A stretch of DNA of 64,000 bases from Leptotrichia sp. HSP-536 (GCF_041199985.1 NZ_CP165647.1:992001-1056000), one strand, 5' to 3'. Shown: positions 35,718 to 45,220, counted from the first letter of the stretch. Program-made: numbers and translations. The notes: generated by a model from the sequence alone, not told the origin.

Positions 35718-36470
35718 ATGAAAAAAAATATTTTTACAATTCTAGCTTTAATTATTTTATTTACAATCTGCTCTGTTTCAAGCGCTTCCGAAGTAAAAAT
35801 AATTTCAAGCGGAAATGAGGATAATGTTTTTGAAACAACAGGAACACTAAGGGTTGAGTGGAAAGAGGAAGATGACTGCGATTACCTTGGCTTGACAAAA
35901 ATGATGTTCATTCCAGACAATCCTGCGGCATTCGGAGGGAAAATAGCCTATGTATGGGCAAAAGACATGTCAAATGAGTCGGATGAAAAAGCGGGAGACG
36001 AAGTTCTAAAACTGGCTAAAAGAATTTTTAAAAATCCTGAAATAGGAAATGTAGAAAATGGACATGAAGAAATAGCAGTAAAAATAAGATTAAAATCCTT
36101 AAAGCCTGTAGTTGAATGTAATAATGTAATGTTATATAGTGAGTTTGTAAATGCTGAAGAAATAAAAGTGCCAAAAGTAACATTATCAGAAGAAAAATAT
36201 GATACAAAATTGGCTGGTCATTTTACCGTCGGATATACTGTAAAATCTCCAAATGGTTCTGTAAATATTATGGAAAAGCCAGATGCAAATTCTAAAGTTG
36301 TAAAAAGAATTGGAAAAAATGACACTGTAGGGGAAATACAGGATTTTGGAGAATGGGTTTTTGTATATTACCGTAATACGTATCCTGATTTCACATATGG
36401 ATATGTACGTAAAAGTGAATTGAAGAAAAATATAAGACATCCTTTTGAAAATATTGATTTATTTAATTAA
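35718..36470 (+). CDS. exported protein with C-terminal SH3 domain
   Basis: A signal peptide ends near SSASE. About 150 residues of unknown fold follow (TTGTLRVEWKEEDDCDYLG). A bacterial SH3-type domain then spans about 175-240 (GSVNIMEKPDANSKVVKRIG, GEWVFVYY, GYVRKSEL). SH3b domains commonly bind cell-wall peptides. The start at 35718 fits AAAGGAGATG better than the ATG at 35712. The next gene is a paralogue with the same layout. Confidence 0.72.
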   Translation: MKKNIFTILALIILFTICSVSSASEVKIISSGNEDNVFETTGTLRVEWKEEDDCDYLGLTKMMFIPDNPAAFGGKIAYVWAKDMSNESDEKAGDEVLKLAKRIFKNPEIGNVENGHEEIAVKIRLKSLKPVVECNNVMLYSEFVNAEEIKVPKVTLSEEKYDTKLAGHFTVGYTVKSPNGSVNIMEKPDANSKVVKRIGKNDTVGEIQDFGEWVFVYYRNTYPDFTYGYVRKSELKKNIRHPFENIDLFN

Positions 36471-36504
36471 AACATCAAAAATATAAACTTAAGAGGTGAT
36501 TTTT

Positions 36505-37266
36505 ATGAAAAAAGTATTATTACTGATAATGCTTATAATTACGTGCGTTTCATTTGGAAAAAATGATAACGGAGATAATATTACTACGGAAGCTAAAGGA
36601 ATGCTGCGTTTTGTATGGATGGATCATGGAAAATATAATAAATATTCAAAATTTCCTATAACAGGAATCGAGAATAGTGGAACAGCAGGCTTTGCAATAT
36701 ATCTGGAATTTACTCCTGAAGATAAGGGGAAATTTATGAATCATATTCTGACTGTATGGCCTGGAGATATATATGGAAAAGTTAATGGAAAAGAAATGCA
36801 TAACAGAATACTTAGTATAGGAAAGGAAATATCTCCTGATATTGAGAATAAAATGAAAAAAAATGACTGGGGATATGTTTCTCAGCCTGTAAAACTCACG
36901 TTGAAACCTGTGAAATTGTACGGAAACTGCTGCAGTATATCTTTTTACTACGCTGAAGTAGTAAAGTATGAAAAAATTCCATCTACAACAGTTAAAATAC
37001 CGTTAATTAAGGACGAAGTCGAAAGTGGAGACAGAATAGCATATGATGATTATAATCCGTATACAATATATTCAAAAGAAGGGCTTTCAAATATAAGAAA
37101 AGGGCCTTCTAAAAAATACGATGTTATAGATAAAATTGAAAATGGTAGCTATGCAGTAATAACTCAGGATTTTGGTGAATGGAAATACGTTAATTATTTT
37201 TTTGGAGGAGCTGATGAATCTAAATATGGTTTTGTGCATAAAAGTCAATTGAAAATATCTAAATAA
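36505..37266 (+). CDS. exported protein with C-terminal SH3 domain, paralogue
   Basis: This 253-residue protein has the same plan as its upstream neighbour: a signal peptide ending near VSFG, an N-terminal domain opening TEAKGMLRFVWMDHG, and an SH3-type domain from about 190 (LSNIRKGPSKKYDVIDKI, GEWKYVNYF, GFVHKSQL). The ATG at 36505 follows AAGAGGTG with normal spacing; an upstream GTG lies inside that ribosome site. It probably arose by tandem duplication. A strong terminator follows. Confidence 0.72.
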   Translation: MKKVLLLIMLIITCVSFGKNDNGDNITTEAKGMLRFVWMDHGKYNKYSKFPITGIENSGTAGFAIYLEFTPEDKGKFMNHILTVWPGDIYGKVNGKEMHNRILSIGKEISPDIENKMKKNDWGYVSQPVKLTLKPVKLYGNCCSISFYYAEVVKYEKIPSTTVKIPLIKDEVESGDRIAYDDYNPYTIYSKEGLSNIRKGPSKKYDVIDKIENGSYAVITQDFGEWKYVNYFFGGADESKYGFVHKSQLKISK

Positions 37267-37286
37267 ATTAGAAGAGTAGTACTGGA

Positions 37287-37320
37287 CTGCCTTAAAAAAT
37301 TAAAATTAAGGCAGTTTTTT
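37287..37320 (+). terminator. terminator after the SH3 paralogues
   Basis: CTGCCTTAA and TTAAGGCAG form a perfect nine-base-pair stem followed by six T. Confidence 0.88.
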
Positions 37321-37461
37321 AGAAGTTGTTTAACTTGAATAAATTTAAGTATATATAATAAAAATTTATAGAATTTTTTAAGGAAAAAAACAAGAAAAGA
37401 GTGTATAATATTATAATATAAGTGGAATGTTTAATTAAATTAAAATAAAGGGGAGATAATT

Positions 37462-38019
37462 ATGAAAAGAACAGGAAATTTAGTACTTACAGCATTACTT
37501 GCCTTGCTTGGATTTGTGATTCTGATTGAAAGCAATGATAATAAAATTGATATAAAAATTGCTGATAATGAAAATTTGAATGTGAAAGATATAAAAAATG
37601 TAACAGCGGTAGCTGAAACCAAAGGATCTGGAAAAAAAGTAAAAACTGTAATTATCGAATTTGATAAAACAATAAAAAATCCTAAATTGTCAAAAAGTGA
37701 AGTTACCGTTACTCAAAAACGAATTTCTAGAAAAAATAGTGGAAAAAATTTAGATGAACAGCCTGCACTTGTTACAACTGAAACCAAAAAAGTTAAAAGA
37801 GGAATTTCTGAAATTTATACAAGTGATAAAATGGATGAAAACGGAAAAGCTGAAAAAGTTAAAGATGGAAAATATCTTTATCTGGAGCTAGCTGATTCAA
37901 CTGATAATTCAAGCAAAGAACTGCATGATTCAGATTTAGAAAGCTTAAAAATATCAATTTCGCAAGATAAAGACAATTATTTTACAAATAGTAAAAGTTT
38001 TAATAAAACTATGAAATAA
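37462..38019 (+). CDS. exported or anchored protein of unknown function
   Basis: The 185-residue protein has an N-terminal hydrophobic helix (LVLTALLALLGFVILI) that is a signal or anchor. A lysine/threonine/aspartate-rich chain follows, with VIIEFDKTIKNPKLSKSEV and YLYLELADS. No family was recognised. A GGGGAG ribosome site precedes the ATG and a TATAAT at 37404-37409 may be its -10. It stands alone between two terminators' worth of sequence. Confidence 0.6.
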   Translation: MKRTGNLVLTALLALLGFVILIESNDNKIDIKIADNENLNVKDIKNVTAVAETKGSGKKVKTVIIEFDKTIKNPKLSKSEVTVTQKRISRKNSGKNLDEQPALVTTETKKVKRGISEIYTSDKMDENGKAEKVKDGKYLYLELADSTDNSSKELHDSDLESLKISISQDKDNYFTNSKSFNKTMK

Positions 38020-38096
38020 TTTCAAAGCATAAAATTTGAAAGATTATCTAAAAAAATATAAAAAATAAAAATTAAAAAGTAGGAAATAGAATAAAA

Positions 38097-39068
38097 ATGA
38101 AGCATAGAAAACAATTTTTGTATATAATTTTGATAATATTTATATCTAACTGTTCAAATAATAACAAGGCGAGTTTTGACAAAAACAGAAAAGATAATTT
38201 AAAAGTTCAAAATACAGTTATAAATAAAGAACTGGAAAAAAATTTAAAAACAGAATATTTAAAGAATATAACTTATTCAAATTTAGCAGACAAAAAAGCA
38301 CAAGATGAAGTAGAAGATATCTTAAAAAATGCGGGAATTAGCTCTGGGAATATAAATTCTTTTTTTCAAAGCGTAAATTATTACAATAATGCAACAGAAA
38401 ATAAAGATTTGATAAAGTCAGGTTTTATAAATTCTCAAAATATAAATCCTATTTATGATGAAATAGAAATACAAAAAATCTGGAATAAAAAAAATAAAGA
38501 TTTTTTAGGATTTAATTGCCGAATAACAGCCTTTACCTTAATGAAAGATTTTATAACTGTGGAAAATCCAATTACAAAATCTGGAGAAATGTTATTTATG
38601 GATATGGGAGCATTGCAAAATATTCCATTCGAGCTATTTTCAGAAACTGAAAAAAATAAATTTATAACTTTATTTTCAGAAATTCCCACGAAGTCAACTA
38701 AGGATATAAAATTTCACGTTGAAAATGTAAAAAAATACTGGAAGGAAAAAGGTGTTAAATTTAATAATAAAAATAAAATTTCACTTATTTCAGTATTTTT
38801 TCACTTTAATGATGAACCTGAAGAAAATATACTATTTATTGGTCATGTCGGAGTATTAATCCTTGAAAAGGATGGAAAATTAATGTTTATTGAAAAATTA
38901 GCATTTCAACAGCCTTATCAGGTTCTAAAATTTAATAGCCGCACAGAATTGAATGATTATCTTATGAATAAATACGATACAGCTTGGGGACAGTCTACTG
39001 CTAAGCCATTTATTATGGAAAATGATGAACTTCTTAAAGAATATCGTGAAAATCCAAATAATAAATAA
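38097..39068 (+). CDS. lipoprotein, DUF4300-like
   Basis: The 323-residue protein starts with a lipoprotein signal (IILIIFISNC, Cys19). The mature part contains ITYSNLADKKAQDEV, GFNCRITAF near residue 143 and LFIGHVGVLI near 253. The NCR and GHVG motifs recall DUF4300 and suggest a papain-like Cys-His arrangement (inference). Function is unknown. It converges with the two-component genes across a perfect terminator. Confidence 0.65.
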   Translation: MKHRKQFLYIILIIFISNCSNNNKASFDKNRKDNLKVQNTVINKELEKNLKTEYLKNITYSNLADKKAQDEVEDILKNAGISSGNINSFFQSVNYYNNATENKDLIKSGFINSQNINPIYDEIEIQKIWNKKNKDFLGFNCRITAFTLMKDFITVENPITKSGEMLFMDMGALQNIPFELFSETEKNKFITLFSEIPTKSTKDIKFHVENVKKYWKEKGVKFNNKNKISLISVFFHFNDEPEENILFIGHVGVLILEKDGKLMFIEKLAFQQPYQVLKFNSRTELNDYLMNKYDTAWGQSTAKPFIMENDELLKEYRENPNNK

Positions 39069-39094
39069 TTTTTTACTTAAAACTAAACAAATTA

Positions 39095-39135
39095 AATAAC
39101 AGGAAAAAACTTTATTATAGTAATTTCCTGTTATT
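39095..39135. terminator. bidirectional terminator
   Basis: AATAACAGGAAA and TTTCCTGTTATT are exact reverse complements (12 bp) with T/A runs on both sides, between convergent genes. Confidence 0.85.
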
Positions 39136-39190
39136 TTTATATTAAACTTAAGAATTATAGCTATTCTAATTATAAATTTATTTTTCCAAT

Positions 39191-40549
39191 TTAATTTGAA
39201 TAATATTTTTTAAATTTAGCAATAAATTTTGTTCCTTTATTTAACTCACTTTCAACGTTAATAACTGCATTATGCTGTTCTATAATTTTAGAAACTAAAA
39301 AAAGTCCTAATCCAAAACCTTTATTTATTTTTTTGTTTCTAGAATCATTAATTTGGTAAAATCTTCCCCAAATAAGATTTTTAAATTCTTCAGACATTCC
39401 AATACCATTATCTTCTACTTCCAGAATACAGTTCTCATTTTCTGAATAAAGTTTTATCTTTATCTCATTTTTTGTAAATTTCATTGCATTATTCAGCAAA
39501 TTATCAAGCAATCTTTCAATCATTATTTTATCTCCAATTATAAAAATATTTTCTTCTATTTCTTTTGATATTTTAATATTTTTTTTATCAATTAAATTTT
39601 TATAATCTTGCAGTATTTTTTCTGTTATTTCTGAAAAATTTATTTTTTGTGTTGGAATTATAATCTGTTTTTCTATTTTGGAAAGTTCCATAATCTGATT
39701 TATAAGTTCCGACATTTTTTTTGCCTGACGCTGAATTACAGAAAAAGAATCTCTTGCTTCTTCTAAAGTCTCTGCATATTCTAGCGAATACTGGCTTTCT
39801 GTAAGTATAACGCTGACAGGTGTACGAAGTTCGTGTGAAACGTCTGAACTAAAATGCTTTTCACGTACGTAAGAATTTTCAAGTGAGTTTAGCATTTCAT
39901 TGAAGGCAGTTGCCATTTTGTGTATTTCATCTTCTCCTTCGTCAATTTCAATTCTTTTGGAAAAATCACCATTTTTTTGAATTTCTGAAGCTGTATCTGA
40001 TATCTTGGTTACGGGATTTAAAGCCTTTTTTATAATTTTATATCCGCCATAAACTATTACTAATAGTAGTAACGGGCTCGAAATTAAAATTATTAAAAGC
40101 ATTCTATTTACTTCGTTTGTCAATTTATTTACTGGTATAATTCCCCTGATCCATTCACCTTCAGGAGTATTTATTTTTTTGTCAAAATAATAGAATTTTT
40201 CTCCATTTTTTTCATAAGTTCTAACTGTGTTTTCTGCAAAATTTAACGTCAAATCAAATCCTCTCGGCGACATTCCAGCCATTTCTATTCCATCATTGTT
40301 ATAGTTTACAAAATAAATCCCGTCATCAAAGTCATCGAACTCATCAGGATTTGAAACCATTTCAGAACCCATTTCAATTACTGATTCTATAAGTTCTCTC
40401 TGATTCAAGTCCCCAGTCATCTTGTCTGCAACAGTAAAAGATCCAGTTAACATAATCGCTATTAAAATTACGATAAAGGCAGTGTACCATAGAGTTATTT
40501 TTACAGTTATCGGAAAATTTTCCCAAATTTTGTTTATTTTATTTTTCAA
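39191..40549 (-). CDS. sensor histidine kinase
   Basis: A membrane sensor kinase of 452 residues. TM1 is at about 18-38 and TM2 at about 148-170, enclosing a ~110-residue extracytoplasmic sensor of unrecognised type. HAMP follows, then the dimerisation domain with the phosphorylated histidine in SSDVSHELRTPVSVI near 240. The ATPase domain has an N box near 345 (NLLNNAMKF), EVEDNGIGMS and GFGLGLFLV. It lies 37 bases after the response regulator gene. The upstream PepSY gene with a repeat-bearing promoter is a candidate target. Confidence 0.92.
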   Translation of the reverse strand: MKNKINKIWENFPITVKITLWYTAFIVILIAIMLTGSFTVADKMTGDLNQRELIESVIEMGSEMVSNPDEFDDFDDGIYFVNYNNDGIEMAGMSPRGFDLTLNFAENTVRTYEKNGEKFYYFDKKINTPEGEWIRGIIPVNKLTNEVNRMLLIILISSPLLLLVIVYGGYKIIKKALNPVTKISDTASEIQKNGDFSKRIEIDEGEDEIHKMATAFNEMLNSLENSYVREKHFSSDVSHELRTPVSVILTESQYSLEYAETLEEARDSFSVIQRQAKKMSELINQIMELSKIEKQIIIPTQKINFSEITEKILQDYKNLIDKKNIKISKEIEENIFIIGDKIMIERLLDNLLNNAMKFTKNEIKIKLYSENENCILEVEDNGIGMSEEFKNLIWGRFYQINDSRNKKINKGFGLGLFLVSKIIEQHNAVINVESELNKGTKFIAKFKKYYSN

Positions 40550-40586
40550 TGTTTTAAGCTATTCCTTTCACTTAACGTTTTAAAAT

Positions 40587-41261
40587 TTAATTTTCCTCTT
40601 TTATGACATAGCCAAGTCCTCTTTTTGTATAAATTATTTGCTTTCCATCTTCTACATCTATTTTTTTTCTAATGTTTTTTATCAAAACATCAATTATATT
40701 GGAATCTCCTTCGTAATCAAAATCCCAGACATGCTCCTTAATCTGTTCCCTGCTTAAAATTCGATTTTTACTTTGCATAAGGTATTCCAGAACTTCATAT
40801 TCCTTTCCAGTTAATTTTATTCGCTTTCCATCTCTTGTTACTGATTTTTCTGATGTATTTAAAATTAAATTTCCTATTACAAGTTTATTTGAACTATTGC
40901 CATACTTCCTTCGTACAGCTGCCCTAATTCTTGCCATAAGCTCGTTAAAGTCAAATGGTTTCACAATATAGTCATCAGCTCCCAAGTCAAGCCCCTTTAC
41001 CTTGTCATCTGCATTATCCCTTGCTGTAAGCATAAGAATCGGAGTATGATTCCCCTTATCCCTAAGTTTTTTTATAACTTCAAATCCATTTACTTTCGGC
41101 ATCATAATATCCAAAATTACTAGATCATATTCGCCATATTCCAGATAGTCAAGTGCTTCTTCTCCATCAAGAACACTATCCACACTATATCCATTCTTTT
41201 TAAGATACCTTGTAACAACATTATTCAGATCTGTTTCATCTTCTGCCAACAAAATTTTCAT
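40587..41261 (-). CDS. OmpR-family response regulator
   Basis: The 224-residue protein has a receiver domain (acidic pair in LLAEDETDL, phosphorylated Asp in VILDIMMPKVNG near residue 51, Thr in LMLTARD, Lys in YIVKPF). A winged-helix DNA-binding domain covers about 125-222 (LTGKEYEVLEYLM, VLIKNIRKKID, YTKRGLGYVI). All key residues are intact. It pairs with the kinase gene directly downstream in the same transcript. Confidence 0.95.
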   Translation of the reverse strand: MKILLAEDETDLNNVVTRYLKKNGYSVDSVLDGEEALDYLEYGEYDLVILDIMMPKVNGFEVIKKLRDKGNHTPILMLTARDNADDKVKGLDLGADDYIVKPFDFNELMARIRAAVRRKYGNSSNKLVIGNLILNTSEKSVTRDGKRIKLTGKEYEVLEYLMQSKNRILSREQIKEHVWDFDYEGDSNIIDVLIKNIRKKIDVEDGKQIIYTKRGLGYVIKEEN

Positions 41262-41384
41262 ATTTAATATTTTTCTCCTGTATTATTTTCTAGTAAAAAA
41301 CTAAAATTTTAATTTTTTAACTTTTTTATTCTCTTAATCTCAAAACTATAGCAATTTTACTATAATATATCACAAATTTTTTAA

Positions 41385-41433
41385 AATAAAAAGAGAGCTA
41401 AACTGAAAATAATAAATTTCCAATCAACTCTCT
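41385..41433 (-). terminator. terminator after the PepSY gene
   Basis: On the minus strand AGAGAG pairs with CTCTCT across about 30 bases and TTTTTATTTTA follows. It separates the PepSY gene from the response regulator gene. Confidence 0.6.
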
Positions 41434-41457
41434 GATGATATTTTTAATTAAGCTTCA

Positions 41458-41826
41458 TTAATCTCTGTCTACTTTCCATTTTACAATTTCACCAGTTACA
41501 GCATCAATGTCAAATTCATATTCCATGCCATTGTAATGAATTTCTCCTTCATATACCATTCTTCCATTTTCTCTGTCCAGATGTACATCCGTTACGTTTG
41601 AATTTTTAGCACCTTTAACTTTTTTTAATGCTATCGATATAGCTTTATTAACTCCAATATAACCGTTTTTTTTCGTCGAAGCTGTGGATGCTATAAATTG
41701 CTTGTTTGAATTTCGTCTCTCTGGTATATGATGATGTCTATGTAATCTGTTTCTAGCATTTGCTGTAAATGAGATACTAAATAACATAAGTCCTAATAAT
41801 GTAATATTTAAAATTTTCTTTTTCAT
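41458..41826 (-). CDS. exported PepSY-domain protein
   Basis: The 122-residue protein has a signal peptide ending near FTANA, then a short basic/histidine-rich stretch (LHRHHHIPERR). One PepSY domain follows from about 55 to 120: VNKAISIALKKVKGA, then YEFDIDAVTGEIVKWKVD. PepSY domains often modulate proteases or occur in envelope-stress targets. The His-rich stretch may bind metal (inference). Four phased repeats in its promoter suggest control by an OmpR-type regulator, and one is encoded next door. Confidence 0.82.
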   Translation of the reverse strand: MKKKILNITLLGLMLFSISFTANARNRLHRHHHIPERRNSNKQFIASTASTKKNGYIGVNKAISIALKKVKGAKNSNVTDVHLDRENGRMVYEGEIHYNGMEYEFDIDAVTGEIVKWKVDRD

Positions 41827-41886
41827 AATTTTTCTCCTTCTGTTTTTAAATTTATTTTTTTATTTTATCTCCTTTTCTCCTATCTT

Positions 41887-41925
41887 GAATACATTATAGA
41901 ATACTTTTATGAATTTAAAATGAAT
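41887..41925 (-). promoter_or_regulatory. PepSY gene promoter with phased direct repeats
   Basis: The plus-strand text has GAAT at 41887, 41899, 41911 and 41922, a period of 11-12 bases; three of the four extend to GAATAC. The minus-strand -10 TATAAT is at 41893-41898, and no good -35 exists. This is the layout of an activated promoter bound by an OmpR-type regulator. Confidence 0.55.
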
Positions 41926-42035
41926 ACGAGAAATTTTTTTAGAAAAATTTTAAACTTCCAAGTATCGTAGAAACTGTATCTGTTAATTTGTCATAGCCGC
42001 TGTTTAAGTTCATAATTTTGTTTTGAAAATAATTA

Positions 42036-42761
42036 TTATTTTTTGCTATGGCTTCCTATTGCAGGAAATTGGCTTGTGTCGTATATATGCGGATGAACTT
42101 CTGCATGATAAACTAAATCATCTCCATCTGGTATATCTATGAGATTTCCTGCGCTATCAACAGTATGATAGTCATTATAAGTAACATCAATTAAATAATA
42201 TCCATCATTGTATTCAACCATATTCCATTGATGATTTGGAGCAAATTTTTCTCTTTTTGTATCTGCATGAATATAGTATGCGCTTACTCCTATTCCATCC
42301 ATAAGTGCTTTAAATGCTCTTGCATATCCTGAACAAGCTGCTCTATTTTCTACTAGTGCTCCATATGCAGTATTTGCTCTTGGTCTTTCTCGCCAGTCTA
42401 TATAGCTTACTTTTTCCTTTATATAGTCATTGGCTATTTTTATTTTTGTATCATTGTCCATATCGTCAGTAATATAATTATTTTTAAAATCTGCGACTGC
42501 TTTAGCAACTTCATTTAATTCACTTTGATTTAATTTTGGTCCGTATACGGAACGGGTTCCTGCTTTATAGCTATTTTTGTTTTTTGCTATTATTTCCGCC
42601 GCTGTTGTTTTACCAGAACTTGCCGATTTTACTGAATTTCCGCCAGCATTGTTCCGAGCCTGCAAAGTGAATCGAGGTACTGAAAATGCATTAATTCCTA
42701 TAATTGCCATCACTAATAGTTTTAAAACTACCTTTCTTGATTTTTTTTCTTTAGTTAACAT
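42036..42761 (-). CDS. exported transglutaminase-like protein
   Basis: The 241-residue protein has an N-terminal hydrophobic segment (VVLKLLVMAIIGINAFSV) for export. A transglutaminase/protease-like core spans about 100-205. The Cys-His-Asp triad is visible: Cys in NRAACSGYARAFK near 145, His in PNHQWNMVEY near 182 and Asp in YLIDVTYND near 197. Such proteins act as proteases or crosslinkers in envelopes, often on peptidoglycan-associated proteins. It is expressed toward the two-component genes, upstream of the PepSY gene. The substrate is unknown. Confidence 0.82.
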   Translation of the reverse strand: MLTKEKKSRKVVLKLLVMAIIGINAFSVPRFTLQARNNAGGNSVKSASSGKTTAAEIIAKNKNSYKAGTRSVYGPKLNQSELNEVAKAVADFKNNYITDDMDNDTKIKIANDYIKEKVSYIDWRERPRANTAYGALVENRAACSGYARAFKALMDGIGVSAYYIHADTKREKFAPNHQWNMVEYNDGYYLIDVTYNDYHTVDSAGNLIDIPDGDDLVYHAEVHPHIYDTSQFPAIGSHSKK

Positions 42762-42817
42762 AAAAATCAGCTCCTTTATTTATATTTTATTTTTTTTAAT
42801 AAATATTCCAGAAATTA

Positions 42818-43306
42818 TTAATATCCTAATTGGATCATTTGCTTGTAAATTTTTTCAGCTTCTTTATTTACTCCTGTATCTGCCGCTTTTTTTATAAATT
42901 TTTTGGCATTATCATAATCCTGCTTAAAATAGTATAAAACTCCTAAGTTATAATAGATAGGTGAAGGGTTAGTAGAGTAATAAAGTGCTGTATTAAGTGC
43001 CTTATAATACATTTCTTGTGCTTTATCGTATTCTTTTCGAATCATGTACACACCTCCTAGACCATTATAACCATATTCACCAGCTTTTAAAAACATTTGT
43101 TCCGCTTCGTCAAAATTGTCTTCTTCCATATATATTGCCCCTAATCCGTTATAACCACGTTCATCGCCATTTTGCGCAGCTTTAAGGTAGTATTTTTTGG
43201 CCTGTTCAAAGTCTTTGTTTTTGTAATATTTTCGAGCATTCTCGATGTCTCCTGCACGCACCGCAAATGATAAAATAATAATTGCCAATAAGATTAATTT
43301 TTTCAT
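42818..43306 (-). CDS. exported TPR protein, array member 7
   Basis: The last and most divergent member of the tandem array, 162 residues. The signal peptide MKKLILLAIIILSFAVRA is shared with all members. About four TPR/Sel1-like units follow (GYNGLGAIYMEEDNFDEAEQ, YYNLGVLYYFKQDYDNAKKF). One unit is shortened (KAGEYGYNGLGGVY). It ends KQMIQLGY, like the other members' conserved KxGY/EGY ending. Likely periplasmic or surface scaffold; no partner is known. Confidence 0.8.
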   Translation of the reverse strand: MKKLILLAIIILSFAVRAGDIENARKYYKNKDFEQAKKYYLKAAQNGDERGYNGLGAIYMEEDNFDEAEQMFLKAGEYGYNGLGGVYMIRKEYDKAQEMYYKALNTALYYSTNPSPIYYNLGVLYYFKQDYDNAKKFIKKAADTGVNKEAEKIYKQMIQLGY

Positions 43307-43330
43307 TTTTTTAGTCTCCTTTATTTTTTA

Positions 43331-44114
43331 TCAAAATCCTGCTTTTAGAAGTTCATTATAATATGCTGCGGCTTCCTGGTCTCCTTTTTCAGCTCCTATT
43401 TTAAAATATTTTTTTGCATCTGGATATCTGTTTTGGATATAATATACCAATCCTAAATTTTTATAGCTCACGTCATTGCCGCGTTCAATAGCTTGAAGGT
43501 ACATTTGCTCAGCCTTGTCGTATTTTTTTTGTTGATAATATAAAGTTCCTAAATTATTATAGGCATCTAGATTACCAGTTTCTTTAATTGATTTTAAGTA
43601 CATCTCTTCAGCCTTATCATACTTTTTTTGTTCGGTGTATAAAAGGCCTAAGTTATAATAAGCGTATTCATTACCTGTTTTCACTGATTTTAAAAACATT
43701 TGTTCTGCTTTGTCATATTTTTTTGTTCAATGTATAACAGTCCTAAATGATTTAAAGTCTGTTTACGTACATGTTCACTTTGAGAATGGTTATACAGATC
43801 TAAAAATATTTTTTCGGCTTCCTGATATTTTTTTGTTCCTGATACATAATTCCTAAATTAGATATAGCTTTTGGATTTTGTTCTCTAATAGCTCTTACAT
43901 ACATTTCTTGTGCTTTAGCATATTTTTTTGTTTTTATATAAAATTCCTAGATCATTATATGCGGCAGCCCTATCTTCGTTTTCAAGTGCTTTGAGCAAAT
44001 ATTTTTCAGCTTGCTCGTAATTCCCGTTCATAAAGTATTCTCACCAATTTCTAAATTTCCGGCCTGCACTGCAAATGACAAAGCAATAATTCCCAATAAG
44101 GTCAATTTTTTCAT
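43331..44114 (-). pseudogene. exported TPR protein, array member 6, multiply frameshifted
   Basis: The start MKKLTLLGIIALSFAVQAGNLEIG is intact. A base is missing after GAG near 44040, another shift occurs near 43925, and two QKKY codon runs (near 43830 and 43725) have seven A instead of eight. The last 122 residues, beginning MFLKSVKTGNEYAYYN, are in frame to the ending LLKAGF. Rejoined it would encode about 260 residues. Most breaks are single-base losses in A runs, which suggests slippage or sequencing undercalls rather than random decay. Confidence 0.8.
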
Positions 44115-44138
44115 TTTTTAGTCTCCTCTTATTTTTTA

Positions 44139-45197
44139 TCAATATCCTGCTTTTAGAAGTTCATTATAATATCCTGCAGCTTCCTGATCTCCTTTATCAG
44201 CTGCTATTTTAAGGTATTTTTTTGCATCTGAATGTCTGTTTTGGACATAATATACAAATCCTAAACCTTTATAGCTCATGTCATTGCCGCGTTTAATAGA
44301 TTGAAGGTACATTTGCTCAGCCTTGTCGTATTTTTTTTGTTCATAATACAAAGTTCCTAAATTATTGTAAGCGTTTATGTCGTCAGTTTCTTTAATTGCC
44401 TTTAAATACATCTCTTCGGCCTTGTTATAATTTTTTTGCTGAAAGTATAAAACTCCTAAATTATAATAAGCTTTTACATCACCATATTGAGCAGCTTTTA
44501 AAAACATCTGTTCTGTCTTATCATATTTTTTGCTGAAAGTATAAAATTCCTAAATCATAATAAGCCTTTTTCTCTCCATATTGAGCAGCTTTTAAAAACA
44601 TTTCTTCCGCTTTGTCATATTTTTTTTCCTGAGAGTACAGAAGTCCTAAATTAAAATAAGCGTTTACGTCATCAGTTTCTTCAATTGATTTTAAAAACAT
44701 TTCTTCGGCCTTGTCATAGTTTTTTTGCTGAAAGTATAAAACTCCTAGATTATAATAAGCTTCTTTATCACCTTTTTGAACTCCTCTTAAAAACATTTGT
44801 TTGGCTTCGTCATATTTTTTTGATCAAGATACATTATTCCTAAATTATTTAAAGCATTTTCATTTCCATATTGATCTGCTTTTAAGTACATCTCTTCCGC
44901 TTTGTCATATTTTTTTTGCATATGATATAAAATTCCTAAATTAAATATAGCACTTAAACTTTTGTTCTCAATTGCTTTTTTATACATTTGTTCTGCTTTG
45001 TCATATTTTTTTTGTTCTTTATACAAAATTCCTAAATTATTATAGGCGGCTTTGTTTCCTTCTTCAAGTGCCTTAAGAAAATACTTTTCAGCTTGCTCAT
45101 AGTCTTTATTTTGACGATATTCCTCGCCAATTTCTAAATTTCCAGCCTGCACCGCAAATGACAAAGCAATAATTGCCAATAAGATTAATTTTTTCAT
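44139..45197 (-). pseudogene. exported TPR protein, array member 5, frameshifted twice
   Basis: Three frames join into one protein of about 352 residues. The first 130 residues run from MKKLILLAIIALSFAVQA to YLDQK near 44818, where CAA is followed by A6 instead of A7 (a seven-A run in place of eight). The middle frame (FLRGVQKGDKEAYYNLG onward) breaks near 44527 at FQQK, where the A run is two short. The last frame, from FLKAAQYGDVKAYYNLG, ends LLKAGY. Each unit is a 34-36 residue TPR of the YDKAEQMFLKAI type. Confidence 0.82.
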
Positions 45198-45220
45198 TTT
45201 TTTGTCTCCTTTATTTTTTA

